Source: Ctena decussata (Eukaryota; Mollusca; Bivalvia; Lucinida; Lucinidae). Taken from it: a DNA stretch of 64,000 nucleotides. Where the stretch lies: positions 25,999,899-26,063,898 of the forward strand of contig OZ022512.1 of NCBI GenBank assembly GCA_963989385.1, given 5' to 3'. Shown here in pieces: positions 1 to 11,830 of this stretch (its first letter is position 1; each line of letters starts with the position of its first letter). Below the pieces are notes generated by a model. That model searched no databases. It saw only the letters and a program-made list of their open reading frames with translations, and was not told the origin of the DNA. A program made the position numbers and the translations under genes.

Positions 1-760
1 TTTTGAGCCAATCTTTAGGAAACTTTGTCAGAATGTTTATCTCCATAAAATCTAGGCCAAGTTTGAAACTGGGTCATGTCGGGTCAAAAACTAGGTCACT
101 AGGTCAAATCTTAGAAAAACCTTGTGTACGCTCTAGAGGGCACAGTTTTCATCCAAAGTTCATGAAACTTTGTCAGAATGTTTATCTTCATAAACTCTCG
201 GCCAAGTTTGAAAGTAGGTCATGTCGTGTAAAAACTAGGTCACTAGGTCAAATCTTAGAAAAACGTTGTGTAAGCACTAGAAGGCAAAGGTTTGATCCAA
301 TCTTCATGAAACTATGTCAAAATGTTTATTGTCCATATATCTAAGCCCCTATGAAACTGAGTCATGTTGGCTCAAGGTCAAATCTTAGAAAAACTTTGTG
401 TACACCCTAGAGGGCACAGTTTTGATCCAATCTTCATGAAACTCTGTCAGAATGTTTATCTTAATGAAATCTAGGTAAAGTTTGAAACTGGGTCTTGTCA
501 GGTCAAAAACTTGGTCACTAGGTCAAATATAAGAACGACCTGGTATACGCTCCAGAGGGCACAGTTTTGATCCAATCTCAATGAAACTGTGTCAGAATGT
601 TTATTCTTACAATATCCAGGCCAAGTTTGAAACTGGGTCATGTCGGGTCAAAAACTAGGTCAAATGTTAGTATGGTAAAAACTCTTATAAATCTTCACCA
701 GAGCCAGTGAACTGATTAATGCTCAGGTGAGCGATTCAGGGCCACCATGGCCCTCTTGTT
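1..760 (+). mobile_element. 3' part of a tandem-core element (~146-bp units), cut by the window edge
   Basis: About four and a half copies of a ~146-bp unit (GTCAGAATGTTTATC, GAAACTGGGTCATGTCGGG, ACTAGGTCACTAGGTCAAAT) run to about 690. A right end follows: GCTCAGGTGAGCGATTCAGG and the hairpin GGGCC-ACCAT-GGCCC, then TCTTGT near 759. The last 600 bases match 10530-11124 almost base for base, so this is a second copy of the element at 8190-11124 whose left end lies outside the window. It sits in an intron of the RGG-rich gene. Open frames through it are translations of the repeat. Confidence 0.85.
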
Positions 761-1100
761 ATATTTCATCGTCATTATTTTCTCATATGATTCCACAATA
801 GCCTATTATGATAAAAAAAAACCTGATGAAAGGGCCGTTAATTCCTAAATCAACCAGCCCCCCATAGTGATTGGCTAATTGCAGCTGCATGCACAGTTGC
901 ATTGCAAGGTACTTTTACTCCTCAGTAGCAGTAAAGAAAGTAAAAGCAGTTAGGAATGTTCCATTTGGTAAAATTTAATAACCCATGTTAGTTTATGCGA
1001 AACATTTCTGCAAAAGAACTCACAAATAAAAAACGAAAGCCTCCAGCTTAGACGCAGTTATAAAGGAAATTCTGGGTTATACTAGTCTTAGTTTGCAATA

Positions 1101-1173
1101 AAACATATGTTGTGGCCCCTCATTCGAATTGCCTCATTGAGGCAATTCTAATGAGGGGCCACAACATATGTTT
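1101..1173. repeat. Palindromic MITE core (CATATGTTGTGGCCCCTCAT family)
   Basis: A nearly perfect inverted repeat: CATATGTTGTGGCCCCTCAT pairs with ATGAGGGGCCACAACATATG around a TTGCCTCATTGAGGCAA centre. The same hairpin core is in the hAT-like MITEs at 43593, 43880 and 63164, but here the outer CAGAGCTCTAGATAAG arms are not seen. Confidence 0.8.
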
Positions 1174-2118
1174 ATGCAAAGAATGTACAAAAAATTTCAG
1201 GATTTTTTGTAAAAATAAAATCCTTTTCCTGCAGCTCCAAAATAAAATCTTTTCCTGAAAACAGCAGGTAACAAATGGTTGTCCATAAATCCTGTATTCT
1301 AAGATTCTTTCAGAAGAAATATCAAAGCAGTTCTGTTCTGCATCATTTTTGCTTCATTTTTCTCTTACACTAGAAACATTTGAAATATCTGAATTTTCTT
1401 GTAATTTGAGTGAAATGGCACAAGTTAGGTGACTATAAAACCTGGTTTATATCTGGGCCACGGCAGGCAGAAAGTGCCCCTAAGATATCGGCGAATCTTG
1501 AAGACTGTGGCTAGCCTGTCCCTCACTTATAGGCATTAGCCTTCAGTTTTGCTTTTCAGTGATGGCTAATGGCAACAGGGAAAGTTCCCACCAGACCTCA
1601 GAGATGCACATGCTTGTCTGAGTTGCTGTTTCCATATTCTTTGAGTGATGTGGTTTATATCTGTTGGTTATGTTGTTTGAAGGCAGCTTTGTGCCATGTT
1701 ATATGAAAGATTAAATGGTCTGGGCCATGGCTCATTTGCACAGTTTGATTAGCACCTACATTGGTTGTGTTGATTGTTTGTGGGTCAAAGTGAAGAACCT
1801 GACCATATTGCTCAAAAGCTTAAACTTACCTGCCTCTCAAGTAGTCCTGAAGGCACCATGCAAGCTTTTGAACTGTACCTTGTGAAAACCTATTCATTGT
1901 TGGAACATACAAACTGTAATGCCCAGATCACCCTGCACAAATGCAAATGAACAGTCTGTGAGAGCTTGTGCAGTTGTTTGTTCAGACAGCAGTCAAACCT
2001 TGTGGATTTTAAATGAACTGAGCATGCCCTGAGTAGCCTGCACTTGTGTGCAGGCTGCTCTGGGCCTGCGCAGTTCACATATGCCCCAAAACAGGCTTGC
2101 TGAGGATTAGAATGATAT

Positions 2119-2351
2119 GAGCCGCGATGTTACTAGACCGACAATGTGGTTGTGCACCCAGTGCAAACTCAGATCAGCCTGGGCATCTGCCTAGTCTGAT
2201 CAGAGCCTTCCCTGTCTGAGTGGATGTAGCTTAGACCCTTAGCTAATGGGTAGCGATTAGCTAAGAGTCCGATCAGACTGGGCGGATGTCCAGGCTGATT
2301 TGAGTCTGTGCTGACACACAAACACTTTGTTGGTTTTCTTGTGTCGCGGCT
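2119..2351. mobile_element. ~235-bp MITE, GAGCCGCGACACGAC family (copy 1)
   Basis: Terminal inverted repeats GAGCCGCG.../...CGCGGCT enclose a long fold-back with CAGATCAGCCTGGGCATC and GATCAGACTGGGCGGATG arms. Six other copies or fragments are at 3205, 14100, 27681, 45050, 54250 and 61254. It is non-coding. This copy is diverged at its left end (GATGTTACTAGACCG). Confidence 0.85.
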
Positions 2352-2756
2352 AATATTATATATATCAGTGAAATGTTGTTAGTTGTCAATCAAGTGAAAC
2401 TGAGACAGTAGAAAAAAGCATGCAGTTTGAGTAAACATGGTGAATTATGTTGGTGGTTGTCAGTCGGTGATAGCGGTGATAAGACATGGCTCTGATAGTC
2501 TAGTACCGGGGTGGAGTTGATTATAATCATGTTTTCTCTGTGATTTTTGCATGAATATTGGGACACTCTAGCCAATTACTATAATTAGTTGATAATTTAA
2601 ACAGCTCTATTCTGCTATAACTACTATATTATTCCTAATAAATGCTCCTGCTGTAAATAAATGCCCCTGCTCTAATAAACAACCCCTGCCTCTTTTCCAG
2701 AAATGATGACTTGCTAACCTCCATATTTTCAGCAATTTAAAAAAAAAAGAAGGAAA

Positions 2757-2945
2757 AGCATGAATTCCTTGTTTGTTTCTTGCTTTGGAGGATGCAGCTT
2801 TTCAGATGGGGGTCCATTCTTCAAGGTAGGAATTTCCTCCTTGAGGAGCAAATTCTTTCCTTGAAGAGCTGACCCCTTTTGAGAAGGGAAGCAAAGAAAG
2901 CTATTAGACTTACTTTGTCTGAAAGTATAGCCATTCAACTTAATA
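2757..2945. repeat. Decayed fold-back repeat, GGGGAAGCAACTC/CTTTAAGAGTTGACCCC family
   Basis: The stretch has the central fold-back of a family seen again at 7250, 13095, 13335, 34676, 35752 and 48255: an AGGAGCAAATTCTTTCC core, then a GACCCC(N)GAGAAGGGAAGCAAA arm. Ends are worn here, so the borders are approximate. Confidence 0.5.
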
Positions 2946-3204
2946 CTGTTACAAGTATTTTGGCAGTTACTGATTTATTACTATATACTCTTTGGGGCCT
3001 AAATAATGCACCCCCACCCCCCTTTCATAAAATGCAACACCCCTGTGGCATTTAATAGGATTAATATGGTAGGTATGTGTCAGAAAATTGCTGGCGAAAT
3101 AGTAAACACTGTGGATCCTGATCAGACTGTTTATTTCTTGAGCAGTCTGATTTGGGTTACTGGTAAGCTCTGTTTTGTGACAATATGCAGACAGAAGATG
3201 CATT

Positions 3205-3440
3205 GAGCCGCGACACGACAAAACAAACAATGTGGTTGTGCGCCCAGCGCAGACTCAGATCAGCCTGGGCATACGCCCAGTCCGATCAGACTTTTCGCTA
3301 TGTGCTTAAAGGGTAGCTAAGGGTCTAACCTTTCTACATGCGGACAGCGAAGACTCTGATCAGACTGGGCGGATGCCCAGGCTGATCTGAGTCTGCGCTG
3401 GGCGCACAACCACATTGTTGGTTTTATCGCGTCGCGGCTC
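3205..3440. mobile_element. ~236-bp MITE, GAGCCGCGACACGAC family (copy 2)
   Basis: The best-preserved copy: left end GAGCCGCGACACGAC and right end GCGTCGCGGCTC, with subterminal arms (TGGTTGTGCGCCCAGCGCAG / CTGCGCTGGGCGCACAACCA) nearly perfect inverses. It ends only 45 bases before the exon that starts at 3486, so its right arm borders the branch-point and polypyrimidine region of that intron. Confidence 0.9.
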
Positions 3441-3485
3441 ATATAGCATTCTGCAGCTTGTATAAAATATTGTTTTCTTTTACAG

Positions 3486-5044
3486 GTGCCCCAGATGTGT
3501 GGTCCAGTGTTGTTGCTGGCCGGAGACCATCTAGTGGGGATCCTTTCAAACCCAAACATGTCCCAGGGACCACCATTACTTTACATGCCCCTCCTCAGAG
3601 TCAGGGTCTTGCAGCTACCTCAGTTTACCCACAAACAGCTTCACCAAAACTGCCAGCCTCACCTGCTTCATCTGGATTAGGATCATATCAGTCACCTGGG
3701 CAGGTGTCTCCAGGGCAGTTATATCCATGGCAACATGGAGGTCAAAGTCATACCGCCTTAACCCATGCTCATACATCTCCAGGTCAGGTACACCCGTGGC
3801 AAAAGTCGCCATGGCCAAATGTTCAGACAGACAGTGTAAAAGGAGCAGCAGACAGCCACAAAAGTCAAATTGTGGAACAGAATAAATCAGGGAAAGTTGA
3901 CACTAAAGTGACCTTCACCCTAACTGATTCTGAATCGTCAAAAAGTTCTGAAAGCGGATTTAGTGAGCATGTGGGGAAACCAATTGAGTCATATGCATCA
4001 GTTTGTTCTCATTGTAAAGCAGTTATCAAAGAGGATCAAGGTCATGTTAGTGCAAATACATGTCAAAGGTCAGGACCTCAAGACTTACATGATAAACAAG
4101 AGACAGGAGGGGGAAGAAATAGAAGCAGTTCTGAAAGGCATTATGTGGAATCAGACAAGCATTATAAGGATCAAACTCATTCCAGGAAAGATCAGAATTA
4201 TTATGAGGATTCACATTCCAGAAGGGATTTCAGGGGTCGGGGTGGGGGTCAAGGTTATAACAGGGGTCAAGGTTACAGGGAACAAAGGTATAGGGACCAT
4301 TATGATGATACAGGCAGCCAATATGATCAGGGTAGAGGAAGAGGGTATAGGGACCAAAGATATGATGGAGGAAGGGGTCAATCATATTACAGGGATAGGG
4401 GGCGTGCAAATCATCGTGGTCGCAATCCAGGATATTCTCAGAGAGGTAGGGGGAGAGGAAATTATGATTTTCATGTGAGTCATAGTGAACCTCAGGCATA
4501 TAGAACTAACTCTTACAACAGAAATGCAAACATTAGAAGAGCAGTAAGTGCACAGGAAAGAACTAGTTCTGAAAATCTGAGAGAGTCAGACTATCAGTGG
4601 AAAGAATCCAAGGAAAAACATGACAGGGTGGAAATTGGTTCAAACTATGATCAAAGTGATAATACACATAGCATGTCAGATTTGACTTTACAAGACAAAA
4701 ATAAAACCAAAGAAAGGACAAGTTCAGATTTAGTTGATAAAGCTCCTGACACGTTAGTTCATTCCGCTAGTAATGAGAGTAATCAAACGTCCTCGTCAAA
4801 CTCGGGTGAGTGGTGCAGTGTCACGAAAAGGAGCGCAAAGAAGAAAGAGTGGGCTGATTCACCCGATAATTACCGTCAGTATAATCAATACACCGGTGAC
4901 AGATCAAGAGATAGGGCTTACAGTCACCCAAGTAGGTTTCACGATAAGCGGGGTCGCGGTCGAGGTAACAGGTTTTATGAGACAGGGGAGCGAGATCGGC
5001 AAAGATATGGGCGAGGCTTTGAAAGAAATGAAAGGCCGTCTTGA
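3486..5044 (+). CDS. Last coding exon of an RGG/YRG-rich protein, putative RNA-binding
   Basis: The exon begins after a good acceptor (TTTTCTTTTACAG, AG at 3484-3485) and supplies the last two bases of a split codon. It then encodes about 519 residues (APDVWSSVVAGRR...) to TGA at 5042-5044. In order: a Pro/Gln/Ser-rich stretch with repeated SPGQ and PWQ motifs; a Ser/Asp-rich stretch (LTDSESSKSSESG); a small CSHC...C group of unclear value; an Arg/Gly/Tyr-rich block at about 4215-4470 with repeated RDQRY, RGRG and GYRDQ; a charged Ser-rich stretch; and a second Arg-Gly block near the stop. RGG/YRG tracts usually bind RNA or drive condensates and are arginine-methylated. No folded domain is visible, so I cannot name the family; the domains that would do so lie in upstream exons outside the window. 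That it is a real exon is clear from its length, the acceptor and the 3'UTR. Confidence 0.85.
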
Positions 5045-5620
5045 TGACAGGATTACAATAGAATTTTACTCAGTTAAGAGTATAGAACTGTGATACTTGA
5101 ATAGTCACTTTGTGACAATCTTAGTATAATTATCCAAAATATTGGGACCACTGTGATTGGTACAACTTAACCTATTAATGTGTTTATCCGAAAACTTGAA
5201 CAGGTTGATTTTGCTGACAAGGGATTTGTCAGGTATTGCTGGCAAATTGGCAAACAGTGTAGATCCAGATCAGACTGCTCCTAGGAGCAGTCTGATCAGG
5301 ATCTACACAGTTTGCTGAGCCACTTCTGTCCAGGTATTCTCGGTCATGAAGGTAGCCATTTTGTGGCAAAGTTAATAATCATGATATATTGGTAGTTGTA
5401 ATTCCGGGGTTAGGAACCACCATTTGATACTGTTCAACTTTTAAGTGCAATGTTTGCATAAAGAGAGTTCAGTTTATTTGATAAATATTTTCAATTTTTG
5501 CAGAAAAACAAGTTAAATTGGATGTTTCCTTTTAATTAAAGTGTGATCCTTGAGGGGTGCGATTTAAAATTATATTGTTGAAAGCTGTAATAAAGTGAAA
5601 TTAGAATCTTGTAAAATTTT
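5045..5620 (+). other. 3'UTR of the RGG-rich gene with poly(A) signal
   Basis: AT-rich non-coding sequence follows the stop. An AATAAA signal is at 5589-5594 (GCTGTAATAAAGTG), and TG/T-rich sequence follows it, so cleavage is likely near 5605-5625. The hairpin MITE at 5251-5313 would be inside the transcript. Confidence 0.55.
5251..5313. repeat. Palindromic repeat, CAAACAGTGTAGATCC family
   Basis: GCAAACAGTGTAGATCCAGA / TCAGGATCTACACAGTTTGC form a near-perfect hairpin around AGCAGTCTGATC arms that meet at CTCCTAGGAG. Related copies are near 3095, 6786, 7722, 31941, 34497, 46610 and 52405. This copy falls in the 3'UTR of the RGG-rich gene and would be a strong RNA hairpin. Confidence 0.8.
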
Positions 5621-6023
5621 ACTGTTTATTAGATTTTCTTCACATGACTGCCGAAGCAAATGTAACTAAATGTTTAGAAAATAACATTTAATGCACTGTT
5701 TAAGATTTTAATATATTTTTTAACACACAACAAATTGCTTATTGATACAAATTTAGAACATGAAGCTTTTAAATGTAATTGATGCTAGGTTTTAAACGAG
5801 AAAACAGGTTTTGGTTGCCTAATTCTGATAAATACTGTATTTTTGTTTTAGAACTTACATGAGATTATGTGATTAATGTTATTTTCAGAATGAAGCCGCA
5901 TTATGATTTAAGAGTTTATTTATAGATACATGTATCAGTTTTTATTGTCAGATTACTTAATTACTGGGTCCTGTTGTTCAAAATAACGACCTTGTTAGTT
6001 AAAATTTCAAACTTTAAACATTT

Positions 6024-6118
6024 CAAATACGCCAGTATTTTTTGTTGGAAAAATGTGAGAATCTTTTGCATTGCAAAAGCTTCTCATATTTTTTCAACAA
6101 AAATACCAGTGTATTTGG
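6024..6118. repeat. Palindromic repeat, CAAATACGCCAGTATTTTTT
   Basis: CAAATACGCCAGTATTTTTTG...GTTGGAAAAATGTGAGAA is followed, around GCATTGCAAAAGC, by its inverse (TTCTCATATTTTTTCAACAA, then ACCAGTGTATTTGG). Non-coding fold-back. Confidence 0.75.
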
Positions 6119-6370
6119 CTATAAAAATATCAGTGTATTAGGTTATAAAGTCATAAAACACTTAACCAGTTGACCTCTTAATGAGCTTGTTAGGCTAATG
6201 ATGCTTTGAACTGGGCCCTGGTATGTACGAAATGACAGACATGTAGAATGTTCACTATGTTATGCAATATGCTTGTGACCATGTTCTTTCAAGAAAGTCT
6301 CCACACTATAATCATGACACATTTATATATTTCCTATTCTTACTGTCTGTGAACTCTTTGATTGAATGAG

Positions 6371-6600
6371 CCTTGGTAGATCAGTGGGTTAAACCCTGGC
6401 CTACTAAGTTAGCAGTCTGGGTTTGAATTCCGCTGGAGGTAGAAATCCTATCAAGAATTCCATTGCACACAGCTTTCATAATCATCCTTCCATCTGTTCA
6501 GTTTGATGGAATACTGTCAAAAGGGCTGTAAACATATAAATTGTTCGTCCTTCCATTTGAAATATGATCATGGAAATGGGTACCGACCATGTGAACTCAT
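6371..6600 (+). mobile_element. tRNA-derived SINE, family 2 (copy 1)
   Basis: It opens with a tRNA-like head: box A-like TAGATCAGTGGGTTAAACC and box B-like GGGTTTGAATTCC near 6420. A shared body follows (TTCCATTGCACACAGCTTTC). The same head and body recur at 13584-13830, and the two differ at many sites, so both are old copies. The 3' border is uncertain. Confidence 0.65.
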
Positions 6601-7249
6601 ATTATTATGTGCCTTGTCATTGGTGTAGCTACGAGTATGCAAATGGCTGGTGAATATCTTGTCAAAATTTCAAATATGCTTATAGCCAAAGTGAAGTTTT
6701 GTAAATGAGTAATACCAACTGCATATAGGCAATTCAGTATGTCAGAAATATCTCAGAATTTGCACTTGGAGTGTCAAAGATTTTGCAGACAGCGTAGATC
6801 TAGTGAGCCACCTCATTTTGATCTACACTGTTTGCCCTCTAGTCTTTGAATTCTGAGTGTGATATAACTTGGACATAACATTAGTTTAAAGTTTGCAGAT
6901 TTGCAGACTAATTTTGTTTTTTAGCTTTTTGAGTTTCAAAAGATAAAACATGGTTGTGCTCATCATAAAATGGAATCGAGTTGCTCTACTGATTATGCTT
7001 CTGTTTGGTATGATTGTTCTCATCAAGTGTCAGACACTCGTTGAAGACTCTGTATTGCAAATAGCAAGAATGATCAGACTGCATGTGTGGACTAGTTGAT
7101 CTGAGACTTCACTATTTGCACTTGCTTTCAGGCATATTTTTAGTGACACAGTTCATATCAAGTCTCAGAATGGCATGAACCTTATTTATATATCAGAAAA
7201 TTTGTTATTTATTTGCTTAAAGATTCCTAAGAACACAATTGTCCAAGGT

Positions 7250-7465
7250 CTATGGGTACACTTTCAGGGGAGGTAACTCTACCATTTTCTTTTTTGCCTA
7301 CCATTCCGATAGAGGTCAACTCTTAAAGTTGCTTGTGTAAGAACAAATTTGTTCTTTCAAGAGACCTCATTTTGGAAGGGCTGCATCTCCCATGGAAGCA
7401 AACAGGAAGTCACTAAAGTTGTTCCCCGTTGTAAAAGTGGTGGAAAAACATGGCAGTGTATCCAA
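7250..7465. repeat. Fold-back MITE, GGGGAAGCAACTC family
   Basis: Left arm: ATGGGTACACTTTCAGGGG then GTAACTCTACCATTTTC. Right arm: GGAAGCAAACAGGAAGTCAC, AAGTTGTTCCCC and GGTGGAAAAACATGGCAG. Related to the copies at 13095, 34676, 35752 and 48255. Short frames here are not genes. Confidence 0.65.
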
Positions 7466-8189
7466 ACACCTTAAATATGTAAAACCAAACAGTTTGAATA
7501 GACATGAAATAGAAAATTTTAGAGGAATTTTACATCCAGAATTGGCCAATTTCACTTTGATTGGTTGTTCATTTTCTCAGTCACCATTTTCATTGGTTGT
7601 TCATTTACTCAGTCACCATTTTCATTGGCTGCTGCAATTTTCATGCATGTGTTTATGAGATATTAATATTATAGTTGATATCCATAGATACCCTGACAGA
7701 ATGCCTCAATAAATAGTGTAAACCAAGACCATACTGCTCAGGAGAAGTCTGATCAGGGTCTGTATTGTTTTTTCAACCGCTTTATAAACAGTCCCATAAC
7801 TGGAGATTTTTTTGGATAAGGCAGCTACAGCTGTTTAGAATACCATACACACGGTAATTTTCATGGTGTTCCATTTTTCAAGGTATTTAGCTGTCACTTT
7901 GAAAACGTGAATATTAAAATCGCAAAATAATTTCCTGTTTCTGCCAAAGTATCTTCAGTAGACACAATGTCAGTATATATATTTTTTTCTGATTCTGGTA
8001 CTTCTCACTTGAGCTAGGCCACAGGTTAATGAACGAACTGGTTCAAGTGAGAAACAAAAAAATTCACTTTATGCGCATGTTCCTGACAGCGAAAAATAAA
8101 AATCCTGAAAATTGAGGTTTATGTTGTTGGCCCTAAACCACAAAAATTTGAACCCACAAAAATTACAGCGTATATGGTATTTACTTTAT

Positions 8190-11124
8190 TAGCTCGCCTG
8201 AGCACGAAGTGCTCAGGGTGAGCTTTTGGGATACCGTGATGTCCGTCGTCCGTCGTACGTCCGTCCGGACGTCCGGACGTCCGTCCGTCCGGACGTCCGT
8301 CAACTTTTGCTTGTGTACACTCTAGCGGGCACAGTTTCGATCCAATCTTTACGAAACTTTGTCAGAATGTTAGTCTTTATAAAATCTAGGCCAAGTTCGA
8401 AACTGGGTCATGTCGGGTCAAAAACTAGGTCACTAGGTCAAATCTTAGAAAAACCTTGTGTACACTCTAGAGGGCACAGTTTTCATCCAAAGTTCATGAA
8501 ACTTTGTCAGAATGTTTATCCTCATAGTATCTAGGACAAGTTCGAAACTGGGTCACGTCGGGTCTAAAACTAGGTCACTAGGTCAAATCATAGAAAAACC
8601 TTGTGTACGCTCTAGAGGACACAATTTTGATCCAATCTTTATGAAACTTTGTCAGAATGTTTATCTCCATTAAATCTAGGCCAAGTTCGAAACTGGGTCA
8701 TGTCGGGTCAAAAACTAGGTCACTAGGTCAAATCTTAGCAAAACCTTGTGTACGCTCTAGAGGGCACAGTTTTCATCCAAAGTTCATGAAACTTTGTCAG
8801 AATGTTTATTCTCATAGTATCTAGGCCAAGTTCGAAACTGGGTCATGTCGGGTCAAAAACTAGGTCACTAGGTCAAATCATAGAAAAACCTTGTGTACGC
8901 TCTAGAGGACACAGTTTTGATCCAATCTTTATGAAACATTGTCAGAATGTTTATCTTCATAAACTCTAGGCCAAGTACGAAACTGGGTCATGTTGGATCA
9001 AAAACTAGGTCACTAGGTCAAATCTTTGAAAAACCTTGTGTACGCTCTAGAAGGCACAGTTTTGATCCAAAGTCCATGAAACTTAATCAGAAAGTTTATC
9101 CTAATAATATCTAGGATAAGTTTGAAACTAGGTCACGTCGGGTCAAAAACTAGGTCACTAGGTCAAATCATAGAAAAAACCTTGTGTATGCTCTAGAGGA
9201 CACATTTTTGATCCAATCTTTATGAAACATTGTCAGAATGTTTATCTCTATAAACTCTAGGCCAAGTTCGAAACTGGGTCTCGTTGGGTCGAAAACTAGG
9301 TCACTAGGTCAAATCTTAGAAAAACCTTGTGTACGCTTTAGAAGGCACAGTTTTGATCCAAAGTTCATGAAACTTTGTCAGAATGATTATCCTTATAATA
9401 TGTAGGACAAGTTTGAAACTGGGTCATGTCGGGTCAAAAACTAGGTCACTAGGTCAAATCATAGAAAAACCTTGTGTACGCTCTAGAGGACACAGTTTTG
9501 ATCTAATCTTTATGAAGCTTTGACAGAATGTTTACTTCCATAAACTCTCAGCCAAGTTTGAAAGTAGGTCATGTAGGGTCAAAAACTAGGTCACTAGGTC
9601 AAAGCATAGAAAAACCTTGTGTACGCTCTAGAGGACACAGTTTTCATCCAAAGTTCATGAAACTTTGTCAGAATGTTTATCCTCAAAATATGTAGGACAA
9701 GTTTGAAACTGGGTCATGTCGGGTCAAAACTTGGTCAGTAGGTCAAATCTTAGAAAAACCTTGTGTACGCTCTAGAAGGCACAGTTTTCATCCAAAGTTC
9801 ATGAAACTTTGTCAGAATGTTTATCCTCGTAATATCTAGAACAAGTTTGAAACTGGGTCTCGTCGGGTCAAAAACTAGGTCACTAGGTCAAATCATTGAA
9901 AAACCTTGTGTACGCTCTAGAGGACACAGTTTTGATCCAATCTTTATGAAACATTGTCAGAATGTTTATCTCCATAAACTCTAGGCCAAGTTCGAAATTG
10001 GGTCATGTCGAGTCATAAACTTGGTCACTAGGTCAAATCTTAGAAAAACCTTGTGTGCGCTCTAGAAGGCACAGTTTTGATCCAATCTTCATGAAACTTT
10101 GTCAGAATGTTTATCCTCATAATATCTAGAACAAGTTCGAAACTGGGTCACGTCGGGTCAAAAACTAGGTCACTAGGTCAAATCATTGAAAAACCTTGTG
10201 TACGCTCTAGAGGACACAGTTTTGATCCAATCTTTATGAAACATTGTCAGAATGTTTATTTCCATAAACTCTAGGCCAAGTTCGAAACTGGGTCATGTCG
10301 GGTCAAAAACTTGGTCACTAGGTCAAATCTTAGAAAAACCTTGTGTGCGCTCTAGAAGGCACAGTTTTGATTCAAAGTTCATGAAACTTTGTCAGAATGT
10401 TTATACTCATAATATGTAGGACAACTTTGAAACTGGGTCATGTTGGGTCGAAAACTAGGTCACTAGGTCAAATCATAGAAAAACCTTGTGTACGCTCTAG
10501 AGGACACAGTTTTGATCTAATCTTTATGAAACTTTGTCAGAATGTTTATCTTCAGTAACTCTCGGCCAAGTTTGAAAGTAGGTCATGTCGGGTAAAAACT
10601 AGGTCACTAGGTCAAATCTTAGAAAAACGTTGTGTAAGCACTAGAAGGCATAGTTTTGATCCAATCTTCATGAAACTATGTCAAAATGTTTATTGTCCAT
10701 ATATCTAAGCCCCCTATGAAACTGAGTCACGTCGGCTCAAGGTCAAATCTTAGAAAAACTTTGTGTACACCCTAGAGGGCACAGTTTTGATCCAATCTTC
10801 ATGAAACTCTGCCAGAATGTTTATCTTAATGAAATCTAGGTAAAGTTTGAAACTGGGTCGTGTCGGGTCAAAACATTGGTCACTAGGTCAAATATAAGAA
10901 CGACCTTGTATACGCTCCAGAGGGCACAGTTTTAATCCAATCTCAATGAAACTGTGTCAGAATGTTTATTCTTACAATATCCAGGCCAAGTTTGAAACTG
11001 GGTCATGTCGGGTCAAAAACTAGGTCAAATGTTAGTATGGTAAAAACTCTTATAAATCTTCACCAGAGCCAGTGAACTGATTAATGCTCAGGTGAGCGAT
11101 TCAGGGCCACCATGGCCCTCTTGT
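8190..11124 (+). mobile_element. Complete tandem-core element with 19 units of ~146 bp (Helentron-associated/'pearl'-like)
   Basis: Left end AGCTCGCCTGAGCACGAAGT: a short hairpin (GAGCAC-GAA-GTGCTC), then a CCGTCGTCCGTCCGGACGT microsatellite. The core has nineteen units of about 146 bp, counted by the GTCAGAATG marker from 8361 to 10957. Right end: GCTCAGGTGAGCGATTCAGG, hairpin GGGCC-ACCAT-GGCCC, TCTTGT. The inner ends CCTGAGC / GCTCAGG are inverted repeats. Short inverted ends, a 5' microsatellite, a tandem core and a 3' hairpin are what is known of non-autonomous Helitron/Helentron relatives, including bivalve 'pearl' elements; the assignment is inference. No protein is encoded. Each unit carries several RGGTCA hexamers. 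Confidence 0.85.
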
Positions 11125-11380
11125 GTTTGGTGTATTTATTATTGGCTCTGTACTTACTACCCTATTTCCTCTTGATGTGTCTCAGATTCTTTTACCAGAG
11201 TAGCAAATTGTCATAGACTTCTAATATGGTTATCCCCCTATTAAAAATGTTGCCTATCAGATGAAAACAACATATGTGTATGTAAGGAATGTAAAGATGC
11301 AAAAGGGGACAGTTAAATTGCTGGTACTTATGTTATATCCTTTTATGCAATACATTCACATACATTTAAGAGTAATGGTA

Positions 11381-11480
11381 TCTATCTATCTATTTGTCTG
11401 TCTGTCTGTCTGTTTGGCTGTCTGTAAATTAATTGATTAAGAGATCTGTTGATCTATGTGTCTGTCTGTGGATGGATGGA
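11381..11480. repeat. Simple repeat (TCTA/TCTG)n with GATG run
   Basis: TATCTATCTATCTATTTG passes into TCTGTCTGTCTG and, after a gap, GATGGATGGAT. A compound tetranucleotide microsatellite. Confidence 0.85.
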
Positions 11481-11736
11481 TCTAGATGCTAGCTGTAAAA
11501 CAGAAAGTATTTTTTGTTTGTCACATTTTGAATTTTAAGCATCAGTTTATCAAATTGTCATACTATTTTCTGGCAGCTTGCTTATGAATGTCAAACCATA
11601 GCTCAGCATTTTTCTTATGCATTACAATTTCACAGAGGCCTTTACACTGTCGTGTATCGCATGCATTTTGTTGTTGTATGAGTCAATAGGTTATGTCCTC
11701 TGTCTTAAGATGTATGCAAACTGTCTGTATACCTTT

Positions 11737-11830
11737 ATGTGCTTAAATATTGGGACTCCTGAAAACCATTAATTTTCATTTGGGACAAATGGAAAATTAA
11801 TGTTTTAGGTGTCCCAATACCTAAGCACAT
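11737..11830. repeat. Palindromic repeat, ATGTGCTTAAATATTGGGAC
   Basis: ATGTGCTTAAATATTGGGAC and AATTTTCATTTG face GTCCCAATACCTAAGCACAT and CAAATGGAAAATT. About 94 bp, fold-back with a very short loop, non-coding. Overlapping open frames on both strands are a by-product of the palindrome. Confidence 0.75.

Noticed and set aside
3963..4478. 171-codon frame overlapping the RGG exon
   Set aside because: A shifted-frame shadow of the long Arg/Gly-rich exon; composition (I, M, G, V runs) is what a frame-shifted RGG tract gives.
8226..8534. Open frame of 102 codons
   Set aside because: It is the translation of the CCGTCGT tract and 146-bp tandem unit; the same peptide recurs in the copy at 1-344.
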